A stretch of DNA of 36,652 nucleotides from Methylotenera_A sp036676175 (GCA_036676175.1 JAKFDL010000030.1:1-36652), one strand, 5' to 3'. Positions 1 through 7,807 are shown, counted from the first letter of the stretch. Notes: generated from the letters alone by a model not told the origin. Numbers and translations are program-made.

Positions 1-2
1 TC

Positions 3-497
3 ATCGTACCGCGTCACCCGCAGCGCTTTGAAGCTGTGGCTGCGCTGTTAGAGCAACGCGGTATTCAATATCAACGAAAATCTGCCTTGGGCAATACCGC
101 CCTGCAAGCTAATATCCATAAGGACTTTAAGCCAATGATTATTTTGGGCGATACCATGGGCGAGATGCCAACGTATTATGCTGCCTGTGATATTGCATTT
201 ATTGGCGGCAGTTTGCTGCCATTGGGCGGGCAAAACTTGATTGAGGCGGCCCACGTTGGTAAGCCAATTTTAATCGGCGAACATACCTTTAACTTTACTG
301 AGGCCAGCAATGATGCAGTAACGGCAGGTGCAGCTATACGCGTAAATAATGCGGATGACCTGCTGCAAAAAGTGGATGAGCTACTGAAAAATAAAGTGAA
401 TCTGGTCAGTATGCAACAAGCGGCGCTGAATTTTAGCTCAGCTTATGCTGGCGCTACAGCGCGCCAGATAGCGTTAATCAAACAATTTATAGGCTAG
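3..497 (+). CDS. waaA: 3-deoxy-D-manno-octulosonic acid (Kdo) transferase, C-terminal part
   Basis: This is the last 164 codons of a gene whose 5' end lies left of the window; the frame is open from base 3. WaaA moves Kdo from CMP-Kdo onto lipid IVA at the inner face of the cytoplasmic membrane, joining lipid A to the LPS core. The visible part is the C-terminal GT-B domain. It begins with an IVPRHPQRF segment typical of the family, then GDTMGEMPTYYAACDIAFIG and a GGQNLIEAAHVGKPILIG stretch, which form the nucleotide-sugar binding side. A full protein is usually about 420-430 residues, so roughly 60% is missing because of the window edge, not because the gene is broken. The stop codon overlaps the stop of the convergent gene within one CTAG at 494-497. 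Confidence 0.9.
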   Translation: MVPRHPQRFEAVAALLEQRGIQYQRKSALGNTALQANIHKDFKPMIILGDTMGEMPTYYAACDIAFIGGSLLPLGGQNLIEAAHVGKPILIGEHTFNFTEASNDAVTAGAAIRVNNADDLLQKVDELLKNKVNLVSMQQAALNFSSAYAGATARQIALIKQFIG

Positions 498-1096
498 CTG
501 ACTGACAACGACTTTACATATACAAGTTCGCAAGCGCCAGCACCTGTGTCTTCCCGCGTGAGCGAGCTTTTCCAGCGCCAGCCGTCTTTGGATTTGGCCT
601 CAATCAAATAACCAGTAAATTTAACTACTTGGCCAGGCCGCACTGATTTTAAAGTTTTTTCTATTTGGGTGGTGGCGGGAATCATATGCATATTCGCGCT
701 TTGCGTTTCTATCTCTTTGCGCGGAATTGGAAACTGATCTACACGCCAGTGATAAAAACGATTAGATTGCGAAATCTTAATGTCTTTTAATATCGCTTCA
801 TCCGACATTTTTCCCCAACCTAGCGCCAAATCGACGGGAGATAAATCGGCCTCACGTCCAAACATATAGTCTTTGGTTGCCAACACACGTGCTTCCACCG
901 CAAACTCTTCTAATGGCGTAATGTAATAACCATTATGCGTAAAACCGTGTTGATTGCTTGATTGCTGCTGAATTGGGTGTTGGCTAGGCTGTTGACCAGC
1001 CATGACACCAAGTCCCCGACTGATAGGCTGCTGTGAAAAATGCCGATAACCGCCGTAAATAATAAGTGTGATGAAAAGTATGAGTTTCCAATTCAC
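494..1096 (-). CDS. Conserved membrane-anchored protein of unknown function
   Basis: This 200-residue protein starts with one hydrophobic segment (about residues 4-15) that looks like a signal anchor. A Gln/Ser-rich linker of about 30 residues follows, then a globular region expected in the periplasm. The conserved-looking part is YYITPLEEFAVEARVLATKD (about residues 57-76), followed by a DLSPVDLALGWGKMSD stretch. I recognise this as a conserved hypothetical seen in proteobacteria but know no function for it. The C-terminal VRPGQVVKFTGYLIEAK could be a small beta-barrel. It is the last gene of a minus-strand operon, starting 7 bp after the hydrolase gene, so it is probably cotranscribed with tolC. 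The stop is shared with convergent waaA inside a CTAG. Confidence 0.85.
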   Translation of the reverse strand: MNWKLILFITLIIYGGYRHFSQQPISRGLGVMAGQQPSQHPIQQQSSNQHGFTHNGYYITPLEEFAVEARVLATKDYMFGREADLSPVDLALGWGKMSDEAILKDIKISQSNRFYHWRVDQFPIPRKEIETQSANMHMIPATTQIEKTLKSVRPGQVVKFTGYLIEAKSKDGWRWKSSLTREDTGAGACELVYVKSLSVS

Positions 1097-1103
1097 TGGG
1101 GTG

Positions 1104-1652
1104 CTATCTAATTAGTGCTGAAATCGTCTTAAATGCTGGGTGACTGGCATTGCCTAACCATTCAAAAATCACCGATTCGGTGTTGGTAATGATGCAACCC
1201 GCATCACGCAATCTGGCAATGGCATTAGCTTTATTGGCAGGGTTGCGTGAAAGTATGGCATCTTCCACCACAAATACTTGCTTATTGGCTTGCAATAAAT
1301 CAAGCGCTGTTTGTAGCACACAAATGTGGGCCTCCATACCAGCCAATATGATTTGCGAGTTTTCGCGCTGTAGTTGTTGGTTAAATTTTGGCTCAGCACT
1401 GGCAGAAAATGTGGTTTTTGCGATTACTTTGCTGTGTGCTAAATGCTGTTTTATTTCTGGCAATGTGGTCCCCAAACCTTGGGGATACTGCTCGGTAAGG
1501 ACTGTAGGGACATTCAATAGACTGGCTGCCTGTGCCAAAATACTGCAATTCTTGGTGAAGTTTTTTAGAGTGTCGGCCGGCATGACGCCCGCTAATTTTT
1601 CCTGCATATCTACAATCACTAATTGGCTAAGAGCAAAACTAACTTTGTACAT
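1104..1652 (-). CDS. Isochorismatase-family cysteine hydrolase
   Basis: This 182-residue protein has the isochorismatase-like alpha/beta fold. The family triad is readable: Asp15 in VIVDMQEKL, Lys79 in IAKTTFSA and Cys111 in EAHICVLQTALDLL. The HIC nucleophile context matches YcaC/nicotinamidase-like hydrolases that act on amides or related bonds; the substrate cannot be told from sequence. I chose ATG at 1652. The frame runs upstream to a TTG at 1667 that abuts the tolC stop, but MYKVSF begins the first beta strand just as in homologues. It sits 15 bp after tolC and 7 bp before the membrane-anchored unknown. A cytoplasmic location is inferred because no signal peptide is seen. Confidence 0.88.
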   Translation of the reverse strand: MYKVSFALSQLVIVDMQEKLAGVMPADTLKNFTKNCSILAQAASLLNVPTVLTEQYPQGLGTTLPEIKQHLAHSKVIAKTTFSASAEPKFNQQLQRENSQIILAGMEAHICVLQTALDLLQANKQVFVVEDAILSRNPANKANAIARLRDAGCIITNTESVIFEWLGNASHPAFKTISALIR

Positions 1653-1667
1653 AATATTTGCCCACAA

Positions 1668-3038
1668 TTAATTAATGATAAGTTGCTGGTTAATATCTTG
1701 GACATCTACTTCGGCCACCAAGCCAGCGGCTGCTTTCAACCGAATAATGTTCACCAGGTAATTGTAGCGCGCCTCTAGCAACTCGCGCTTGGCCACGAAT
1801 AATTGCTGTTGCACATTGAGGACATCCACACTGGTTCGCACTCCCACTTCATAGCCTAATTTGGTGGAGTCGAGCTGGCTTTGGCTAGAAACCAGCGCTT
1901 GCTCAAGGGCTTTCACCAGCGCGATGCTACTACTTAAATTGAAATAAGCGCGTTGCGTTTCTAAGTCGGCTTGGCGACGCGCAAATTCAACATCGTCCAA
2001 TGCTTTGTTTTTATTGTGCACCGCTTCCCGTGCTCGCGAGCTGACTGCGCCACCCAGATACAAGGGGATTTCTAGCTGTAAACCTATCGTGCCGTTATTC
2101 AGCTCGTTGCCCGCACTAAATACAGATGGGCTGCCATTGGCATAACTATAAGCATAACTTGCCACACCGTCTAAAGTAGGCAAATGACCCGCATTAGCGC
2201 GCTCTACCTCTTGTTCAGCCAGCCTAAGGGCATCTTGCTGGATTGCGATATTCAAATTATTTTGTCTTGCCACTTGCTGCCAATCTTGCATGCTCTGCTG
2301 CAGCACCGTTACTTGAATGTCGGATTTGACTGTGGCTAGCTTACTGGGGACGTTACCCGTAATCGCTTCAATTGCGCGTTTAGCAATTTCGTATTCATTA
2401 ATCGCTGCGATTTCTTGCGCTAGGACTAAATCATAGCGTGCCTGCGCCTCATTGACATCGGTCACCGTCGCTGTGCCCACCTCAAAGGTGGCTTTGGCTT
2501 GTTGCAGCTGGCTTAAGATGGCGATCTTTTGCGCATTAATTAAATCAATTCTATCTTGTGCCAATAACAACTCAAAATAAGCCTGCGTAGTCCGTAAAAT
2601 TAAGTTTTGCTGACTGAGATGATATTGCTTGTCGGCCTGGCTCACTTGTGTTTTTGATTGCTCTATTTCCACCAAGGTTTGCTTACGGTAAATCGGCTGA
2701 CGCGCCTCTACAACTGCTCTCAGGTTTTCAAATTTTGAGGTGCCGGGTGGATTGTTAGAATCTAAATAACGAATGCTCGTATTAGAAGTACTGGCGTCTG
2801 CAGTAAAATTCACTGCAGGACGATACAGCGCTTTGCTTTGTTCAATCAGTTCTTGTGCAGCTTTATTGGCATTTAAGGCCGAAGCCAAGACGGGGTCTTT
2901 TGCCAAGGCTTCATGATATACATCTAATAACGACTGGGGTTTGCCTGAATCGAGCTTAGTTGCTGAAAGTGTCGCCTCTGCTGCCACCAGCGTTTTTGGT
3001 AACAGTAAAAGTAAAATAACCCATGCTTTAATTTGCAT
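1668..3038 (-). CDS. tolC: TolC-family outer membrane efflux/secretion channel
   Basis: This 456-residue protein opens with a classic signal peptide (AWVILLLLLPKTLVAAEA, cleavage near residue 20). Two homologous OEP halves of heptad-rich helices follow, the first near SLLDVYHEALAKDPVL and the second near QDWQQVARQNNLNIAIQQ, which form the trans-periplasmic tunnel as a trimer. Family marks include an EARQPIY-type beta strand and the VGVRTSVDVLNVQQQLF stretch near residues 395-412. It pairs with inner-membrane pumps and adaptor proteins for type I secretion or RND/MFP efflux; no such partner is encoded in the window. It follows the methyltransferase gene by 15 bp, a tolC/pcm-like pairing I know from other betaproteobacteria. 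Confidence 0.93.
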   Translation of the reverse strand: MQIKAWVILLLLLPKTLVAAEATLSATKLDSGKPQSLLDVYHEALAKDPVLASALNANKAAQELIEQSKALYRPAVNFTADASTSNTSIRYLDSNNPPGTSKFENLRAVVEARQPIYRKQTLVEIEQSKTQVSQADKQYHLSQQNLILRTTQAYFELLLAQDRIDLINAQKIAILSQLQQAKATFEVGTATVTDVNEAQARYDLVLAQEIAAINEYEIAKRAIEAITGNVPSKLATVKSDIQVTVLQQSMQDWQQVARQNNLNIAIQQDALRLAEQEVERANAGHLPTLDGVASYAYSYANGSPSVFSAGNELNNGTIGLQLEIPLYLGGAVSSRAREAVHNKNKALDDVEFARRQADLETQRAYFNLSSSIALVKALEQALVSSQSQLDSTKLGYEVGVRTSVDVLNVQQQLFVAKRELLEARYNYLVNIIRLKAAAGLVAEVDVQDINQQLIIN

Positions 3039-3053
3039 ATTTTGCTTGATATC

Positions 3054-3740
3054 CTAAAACTTAAATTGTGGCGCTTGTGGCCCATTCATCAGCGCGGGTA
3101 TACAGGTTTCAAATAGCACGTCTTGCTTAAAGCCTGTCTCGGAGACACGCCGAATTAAAGTTGCCTGCATCACTGGCGCGCTGCCCAGCACGATCAACAT
3201 GGTGCCACCAATATTCAGTTGCTGCCGAACACCTACTGGCTCAACTGGCGATGACGCGGTATATACAATCACATCATAAAACTCTTGATTTGATTTACCA
3301 GTACGACCAAATGCGCCATCAGCTAGTTCCAAGGTTACATTTTGGATATTGTTTTGCTTCAAATTATTAGCCGCTAGGGCACTTAATGCAGAGTTAATCT
3401 CTAACGTCACTACATGCTTAGCAAGACTGGCTAACAGAGCAGTAAAATAGCCACTACCCGTGCCCACATGCAAAATGCGATGCGTGCTTTGCACATTGAG
3501 CGCTTGCAACATGCGTGCCTCCAGTTTCGGCTGTAACATGCTTTGACCAAAGCCAAGCGGAATTTCAATATCTGCAAATGCCAAACCAGCATACTCATGA
3601 GGCACAAAATGCTCACGCGGCACTTCGTTTAGCAAGGTTAACACCCTGGGGTCAAGTACCTCCCATGTGCGGATTTGCTGTTCTATCATATTGAATCTAG
3701 CAGTTTCGCTATTCGCAGTATTTTGTTTTACATCAGTCAT
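3054..3740 (-). CDS. Protein-L-isoaspartate O-methyltransferase family protein
   Basis: This 228-residue SAM-dependent methyltransferase belongs to the PCMT family. The N-terminal MIEQQIRTWEVLDPRVL and EVPREHFVP are family signatures. Motif I is ILHVGTGSGYFTALLA (about residues 89-104), where classical Pcm has EIGTGSGY. VVTLEINSAL follows as the SAM-ribose acidic strand. The classical enzyme repairs L-isoaspartyl residues in ageing proteins. The tolC-linked members are a divergent branch whose substrate I would not assume. The start is ATG 3740 with GGAAG seven bases upstream. It is the first gene of the minus operon; a TATAAT at 3772-3767 inside a perfect palindrome is the likely -10 element. 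Confidence 0.88.
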   Translation of the reverse strand: MTDVKQNTANSETARFNMIEQQIRTWEVLDPRVLTLLNEVPREHFVPHEYAGLAFADIEIPLGFGQSMLQPKLEARMLQALNVQSTHRILHVGTGSGYFTALLASLAKHVVTLEINSALSALAANNLKQNNIQNVTLELADGAFGRTGKSNQEFYDVIVYTASSPVEPVGVRQQLNIGGTMLIVLGSAPVMQATLIRRVSETGFKQDVLFETCIPALMNGPQAPQFKF

Positions 3741-3761
3741 TTGGCAGCTTCCATTTATTCG

Positions 3762-3776
3762 AAGTTATTATAACTT
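3762..3776 (-). promoter_or_regulatory. Candidate -10 element inside a perfect 15-bp palindrome upstream of the pcm-like/tolC operon
   Basis: AAGTTAT-T-ATAACTT is a perfect inverted repeat ending 22 bp before the first gene of the operon. Read on the minus strand it contains TATAAT (3772-3767). I found no good -35 at 17 bp. It could therefore be an activator- or repressor-controlled promoter, or simply an AT-rich coincidence. Confidence 0.4.
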
Positions 3777-3872
3777 AAGTGTTTGCCACTCACGCTTTAC
3801 TTGACAGCTGATTCCCCCAATTGCTCTCTGGCTAAAATTGCCTAACCCATGGTGTATTTTTTTTGGGTGGTA

Positions 3873-3902
3873 CAAAAACAAAATGGCGCTTAATGCGCCA
3901 TT
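3873..3902 (-). terminator. Rho-independent terminator of the 46-residue membrane protein gene
   Basis: On the minus strand an 8-bp stem (AATGGCGC / GCGCCATT, 3882-3902, five-base loop) is followed by TTTGTTTTTG. It lies 27 bp after the stop codon of the small gene at 3930-4070. No T-run follows on the plus strand, so it acts on leftward transcripts only. Confidence 0.75.
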
Positions 3903-3929
3903 AATTGCAATGAGTTAAATATTAGAATC

Positions 3930-4070
3930 TTATAAATATAGCACTGCGGGGAACACCGTTAGAGCAAATACAAACACCATCCATTCCATGTTCCAACGTT
4001 CTAAATGACCAGTAAAATGTAAGGTAAGCACGGCAATTGCCAAGGCATAATAAATTGCAATAAGTACCAT
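3930..4070 (-). CDS. Small two-helix membrane protein of 46 residues, unknown function
   Basis: An ATG at 4070 opens a 46-codon frame ending TAA. The product begins MVLIAIYYALAIAVLTLHF (first membrane helix), has a short polar turn GHLERWNMEW, and ends with MVFVFALTVFPAVLYL (second helix). An AGG lies about 8 bases upstream as a possible ribosome site, and a clean intrinsic terminator follows 27 bp downstream, so an independent transcript unit is likely. The charged residues sit only in the loop, as expected of a helical hairpin. I do not recognise the family; small subunits of respiratory or transport complexes look like this, but nothing here names a partner. It lies alone between the pcm-like operon and divergent thiC. 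Confidence 0.65.
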   Translation of the reverse strand: MVLIAIYYALAIAVLTLHFTGHLERWNMEWMVFVFALTVFPAVLYL

Positions 4071-4180
4071 AAAGTAGCCTGTATATCGTTATTAGTTTAA
4101 TTAGTGTATTTATATCACTTTTTTATAAAAAACACCTAATTTTTGTATTTTTTTCATGCAGCCCACTTAGCATCCTACCC

Positions 4181-4209
4181 TTGCCTTTTTATGCGTTTTC
4201 GCGTACATT
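4181..4209 (+). promoter_or_regulatory. Probable sigma70 promoter of thiC
   Basis: TTGCCT (4181-4186) and TACATT (4204-4209) are separated by 17 bp. Each box matches the consensus at four of six positions. Transcription would start near 4216, exactly where the aptamer P1 helix begins, which supports the assignment. Confidence 0.5.
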
Positions 4210-4216
4210 CCTCCCA

Positions 4217-4342
4217 TTGCTAGGGGTCTGATTTATTTGAAAAAATAAGCCAGTGAGAATCACCCTTTGAACCTGATGCGGGTCATGCCGCCGTAGGAAA
4301 GCAGCATATCTGCATCCTACGTATTTTCATCTCAAGGATGCA
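4217..4342 (+). promoter_or_regulatory. TPP riboswitch (THI element) with translational expression platform
   Basis: The aptamer runs about 4217-4304. P1 is TGCT (4218-4221) with AGCA (4300-4303). P2 is GGGT with ACCC. TGAGA forms the J3-2 pyrimidine pocket, and the conserved TTGAACCTGA...CATGCCGCCGTAGG forms the P4/P5 diphosphate half. Two competing helices lie downstream. CGTAGG (4292-4297, the P4 3' strand) can pair with CCTACG (4316-4321). Alternatively TGCATCCT (4311-4318) can pair with AGGATGCA (4335-4342), which contains the thiC ribosome site. With TPP bound the second helix should hide the ribosome site; without it the first helix frees it. No U-run follows, so control is most likely of translation. 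Confidence 0.95.
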
Positions 4343-4345
4343 TAA

Positions 4346-6241
4346 ATGAACGCCACCGACAAAAATCTGCAAAAAAATCTCGCCAAATTCGTTAACGAAA
4401 CCGCCGAGATTGATGTTGCAACCACAAAGAATTTCACCAACTCGCAGAAAGTCTATGTGCAAGGCTCACGCCCCGACATACAAGTACCGTTCCGTGAAAT
4501 CTCACTGAGCGACACACCTTCTGCGTTTGGTGCCGAGAAGAACCCACCAGTTGTGGTTTACGACACATCAGGCCCCTACACAGATCCGAATGTAAAAATC
4601 GATATCCGTAATGGCTTGCCAGCATTACGCGCCAAATGGATTATGGAACGTGGCGATGTAGAGCAACTGGATGGCCCAAGCTCAGAATTTGGTCACCAAC
4701 GCTTGGGTGATCCGGAGCTCTCAGAAATGCGCTTCAACTTGCTCCGCAAGCCTTTACGTGCAAAAGCAGGCATGAACGTGAGCCAAATGCATTACGCACG
4801 TAAAGGTATCATCACACCTGAAATGGAATTCATCGCGATTCGTGAAAATCAACGCCGCGAGAACATGAGCGAATTACTGCAAACACAGCATAAAGGCCAT
4901 GATTTCGGCGCGAGCATCCCTAAAGTGATCACACCAGAATTCGTGCGCGACGAAGTAGCCCGCGGCCGCGCGATTATTCCTTTGAACATCAACCACCCGG
5001 AAATTGAGCCAATGATCATTGGCCGTAACTTCTTGGTAAAAATTAACGCGAACATCGGTAACTCAGCACTCGGTTCTTCAATTTCTGAAGAAGTTGAGAA
5101 AATGGTGTGGGGTACACGTTGGGGCGGCGATACCGTGATGGATTTATCAACAGGTAAAAACATCCACGAAACCCGCGAATGGATCATCCGTAACTCACCA
5201 GTGCCTATTGGTACTGTACCTATCTATCAAGCGCTGGAAAAAGTAAACGGTAAAGCTGAAGATCTCACTTGGGAAATCTTCCGCGACACCTTGATTGAGC
5301 AAGCAGAGCAGGGCGTGGATTACTTCACTATCCATGCTGGTGTACGCTTGGCTTACATCCCGATGACAGCAAAACGTATGACTGGTATCGTGTCACGCGG
5401 TGGTTCAATTATGGCGAAATGGTGCTTGGCGCATCATAAAGAGTCATTCCTTTATGAGCATTTCGAGGACATCTGCGAAATCATGAAACAGTACGATGTT
5501 TCGTTCTCACTCGGTGATGGCTTACGCCCAGGCTCAATCTACGATGCTAACGATGAAGCGCAATTCGCTGAATTGAAAACATTAGGTGAGTTAACGCAAA
5601 TCGCTTGGAAGCACGACGTGCAATGCATGATCGAAGGCCCTGGCCACGTGCCGATGCACCTCATCAAAGAGAACATGGACTTGCAACTTGAGCATTGTGG
5701 CGAAGCACCATTCTACACCTTAGGCCCCTTAACCACTGACATCGCACCGGGTTATGACCACATCACCTCAGGTATCGGCGCCGCCATGATTGGATGGTAT
5801 GGCTGTGCAATGCTTTGCTACGTAACGCCAAAAGAACACTTAGGCTTGCCAGACAAAGAAGATGTGCGCGTAGGTATCATCACCTACAAAATTGCAGCCC
5901 ATGCGGCAGACTTGGCTAAAGGCCATCCCGGTACACAGATTCGCGACAATGCGTTATCAAAAGCGCGTTTCGAATTCCGCTGGGATGACCAATTTAATTT
6001 AGGCCTAGATCCGGAAAAAGCAAAAGAATTTCATGATGAAACCTTGCCGCAAGAAGGCGCAAAGCAAGCGCATTTCTGCTCTATGTGCGGCCCACATTTC
6101 TGCTCAATGAAAATCTCACAAGATGTACGTGATTACGCAGCCGAGCAGGGTATTGGCGAGCAAGAAGCCTTACAAAAAGGCATGCAAGAAAAAGCCATTG
6201 AATTTGTGAAAAAAGGCAGTGAGGTTTATCAAAAAGTTTAA
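4346..6241 (+). CDS. thiC: Phosphomethylpyrimidine synthase (HMP-P synthase)
   Basis: This 631-residue radical-SAM enzyme rearranges 5-aminoimidazole ribotide to hydroxymethylpyrimidine phosphate, the pyrimidine half of thiamin. The C-terminal [4Fe-4S] ligands are Cys578, Cys581 and Cys586 in HFCSMCGPHFCSMK, the C-x2-C-x4-C pattern specific to ThiC. Other signatures are TVMDLSTG, the NSPVPIGTVPIYQAL barrel segment and MCYVTPKEHLGLP-type residues (here MLCYVTPKEHLGLP). Length is normal for the bacterial enzyme with its N-terminal domain. AAGGATG precedes ATG 4346 and is part of the riboswitch platform. It stands alone between its riboswitch and a terminator at 6271-6297. The product feeds ThiD and ThiE, encoded about 23 kb away at 29615-31116. 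Confidence 0.98.
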   Translation: MNATDKNLQKNLAKFVNETAEIDVATTKNFTNSQKVYVQGSRPDIQVPFREISLSDTPSAFGAEKNPPVVVYDTSGPYTDPNVKIDIRNGLPALRAKWIMERGDVEQLDGPSSEFGHQRLGDPELSEMRFNLLRKPLRAKAGMNVSQMHYARKGIITPEMEFIAIRENQRRENMSELLQTQHKGHDFGASIPKVITPEFVRDEVARGRAIIPLNINHPEIEPMIIGRNFLVKINANIGNSALGSSISEEVEKMVWGTRWGGDTVMDLSTGKNIHETREWIIRNSPVPIGTVPIYQALEKVNGKAEDLTWEIFRDTLIEQAEQGVDYFTIHAGVRLAYIPMTAKRMTGIVSRGGSIMAKWCLAHHKESFLYEHFEDICEIMKQYDVSFSLGDGLRPGSIYDANDEAQFAELKTLGELTQIAWKHDVQCMIEGPGHVPMHLIKENMDLQLEHCGEAPFYTLGPLTTDIAPGYDHITSGIGAAMIGWYGCAMLCYVTPKEHLGLPDKEDVRVGIITYKIAAHAADLAKGHPGTQIRDNALSKARFEFRWDDQFNLGLDPEKAKEFHDETLPQEGAKQAHFCSMCGPHFCSMKISQDVRDYAAEQGIGEQEALQKGMQEKAIEFVKKGSEVYQKV

Positions 6242-6270
6242 TTCACTTGTAGATAGCACGGGATACAAAT

Positions 6271-6297
6271 AAAAAACCAGCGCTAGCTGGTTTTTTT
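6271..6297. terminator. Bidirectional intrinsic terminator between thiC and the HxlR gene
   Basis: ACCAGC (6276-6281) pairs with GCTGGT (6286-6291) around a GCTA loop, flanked by six A and seven T. The symmetry lets it end both thiC (plus) and the convergent HxlR-family gene (minus). Confidence 0.85.
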
Positions 6298-6375
6298 ATT
6301 GAGTCGATAATTGTGTAATTCATTTTATTGTAGCCAGACAACGACTCAAAACGAATCCCAGCAATGGTTTAGCTA

Positions 6376-6819
6376 TCAATCCCCATCTGGTTCGACCATT
6401 CGTATTTGGCGCGTACCAATCTTTGCCCCTGTTACTTCATCCAGCACCACAGGTTTGATATCCGTCCCTGTTTCAGCATCTAGGAAACGCACTAACTTAC
6501 CATCCCCGCGGTATTTACGTCCCCAGTCACCAATCATGAAAAGTATTGGTAGAAAATCGCGACCCGCTGCCGTCAGCACATATTCATCGCGCGGTGGATG
6601 TTCTGAATAGATTTTCTTTTCAAAGATACCTTCTTCGGTGAGAGTCGCCAGACGTTTGGTCAATATTGTTGGTGCAATACCGAGATTTTTACGGAACTGC
6701 TCAAAGCGAGTGAGACCCGCATGTGCATCTCTAAGTATCAATATACTCCACGCGTCACCAAGAAAATCGAGGCTCCGTGCGATTGGGCATGAGTTATTAG
6801 CATTAATTTTTGAGTTCAT
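6376..6819 (-). CDS. HxlR-family (DUF24/MarR-like) winged-helix transcriptional regulator
   Basis: This 147-residue protein has the HxlR winged helix-turn-helix near residues 11-100. It opens with CPIARSLDFLGDAWSILILR, continues with the recognition region APTILTKRLATL, and has the wing EHPPRDEYVLTAAGRDFLPI. Cys11 sits at the N-terminal position used as the redox or electrophile sensor in DUF24 relatives such as YodB, CatR and HypR. A tail of about 35 residues follows. The gene is divergent from the SDR gene across 123 bp that hold two operator-like palindromes (6860-6902), so it probably represses the SDR-membrane-MDR operon and itself. The inducer is unknown; quinones, aldehydes or oxidants are the family precedent. 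ATG 6819 has no strong ribosome site. Confidence 0.9.
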   Translation of the reverse strand: MNSKINANNSCPIARSLDFLGDAWSILILRDAHAGLTRFEQFRKNLGIAPTILTKRLATLTEEGIFEKKIYSEHPPRDEYVLTAAGRDFLPILFMIGDWGRKYRGDGKLVRFLDAETGTDIKPVVLDEVTGAKIGTRQIRMVEPDGD

Positions 6820-6859
6820 ATCATTTTAGTAGTGACAAAGTATTAAATCGGTAGTAACA

Positions 6860-6902
6860 TACTATCAAATTGATAGTGATAGTTACTTTCAATTCGATAG
6901 TA
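6860..6902. promoter_or_regulatory. Two tandem operator-like palindromes in the HxlR/SDR divergent promoter
   Basis: Site 1 is TACTATCAAATTGATAGTG (6860-6878), with perfect ACTATC/GATAGT arms 5 bp apart. Site 2 is TACTTTCAATTCGATAGTA (6884-6902), an imperfect copy of the same design. They start 24 bp apart, just over two helical turns. The TACTAT-N-ATAGTA form resembles operators of DUF24 relatives such as YodB. TTGATA within site 1 could be a -35 box. Confidence 0.6.
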
Positions 6903-6942
6903 TCACTATAAAGTTATAAAATCCACCCTCAGGAGATTGATG

Positions 6943-7779
6943 ATGAGTAAAAAAAAATTAGGCGTTGCCATTGTTACAGGTGCGTCTTCAGGTATTGGTG
7001 AGGCCACAGCGGAGTTACTCGCAAATTCTGGTTATAAGGTTTATGGAACGAGCCGTAAGGTCACGCAAGCCACTCAATATTCATACAAGATGATTGCACT
7101 GGATGTAAATAGCGAGGGGTCTATAGAAGCTGCTTTAAAAGAAGTATTCCAAATTGAAGGCCGGATTGATCTTGTGGTTAATAACGCAGGCTTCGGTGTT
7201 GCACCAGGTGGGGCAGAAGAGAGCTCAATTGAACAAACCAAAATGATTTTTGATACCAATTTCTTTGGGATTGTCCGCATGACGCGCGCTGTTGTGCCCT
7301 ATATGAGAAAACAGGGGGCAGGACGAATTATCAACATCGGTTCCATCCTTGGCTTGATACCAGCACCCTACATGGCAACCTATGCTGCTACAAAACATGC
7401 AGTAGAAGGCTTTTCAGAATCGCTAGATCATGAGCTACGAACAAGGGGCATCCGTGTTTCTGTGGTTGAACCTGGTTATACCAATACGCAGTTTGAAGCC
7501 AACACCCTAGAAGTAGACGCCAAAATAGAAGAGTACAATATTGCGCGGAAAGCACTCGCAAAATTAATTAAAATCGCTGTGGCAGGTGGTGATGATCCTA
7601 AAGTCGTTGCCAATGTTGTATTAAAAGCTGCCAATGCCAAACATCCTAAGCCGCGTTACGCAGCCGGTAAATTGGCCTGCCGATTGAGTTTTCTGAGAAG
7701 GTTTGCGCCAGCTGCATTGGTTGATATCGGCATTCGTAAAGAATTGAAACTTGACTCTCTCGACAAAATCGCTAGCTAA
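6943..7779 (+). CDS. Short-chain dehydrogenase/reductase (classical SDR)
   Basis: This 278-residue NAD(P)-dependent oxidoreductase has the full classical SDR set: cofactor motif TGASSGIG (residues 12-19), NNAG (80-83), catalytic Ser134 in NIGS, and Tyr147 and Lys151 in YAATK. A Ser or Arg/Lys-containing strand end (YGTSRKV) suggests NADP preference, but weakly. The substrate is unknown. I chose ATG 6943, seven bases after AGGAG (6931-6935); a second ATG lies at 6940. It is the first gene of a three-gene rightward unit with the membrane protein 28 bp downstream and the MDR after that, all facing away from the HxlR regulator. Its base composition is AT-rich like the surrounding genome. Confidence 0.92.
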   Translation: MSKKKLGVAIVTGASSGIGEATAELLANSGYKVYGTSRKVTQATQYSYKMIALDVNSEGSIEAALKEVFQIEGRIDLVVNNAGFGVAPGGAEESSIEQTKMIFDTNFFGIVRMTRAVVPYMRKQGAGRIINIGSILGLIPAPYMATYAATKHAVEGFSESLDHELRTRGIRVSVVEPGYTNTQFEANTLEVDAKIEEYNIARKALAKLIKIAVAGGDDPKVVANVVLKAANAKHPKPRYAAGKLACRLSFLRRFAPAALVDIGIRKELKLDSLDKIAS

Positions 7780-7807
7780 GCTAGCTAATCAACCATAGGA
7801 GACCTTG

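Noticed and set aside
1150..1671. Long open frame on the plus strand opposite the isochorismatase gene
   Set aside because: The minus-strand frame has a complete catalytic triad and operon context; the plus frame has no recognisable domain and lies entirely antisense to it.
4100..4160. TTTTTTATAAAAAA stretch as a terminator upstream of thiC
   Set aside because: It is a pure A/T palindrome without a GC stem and no gene ends just before it.
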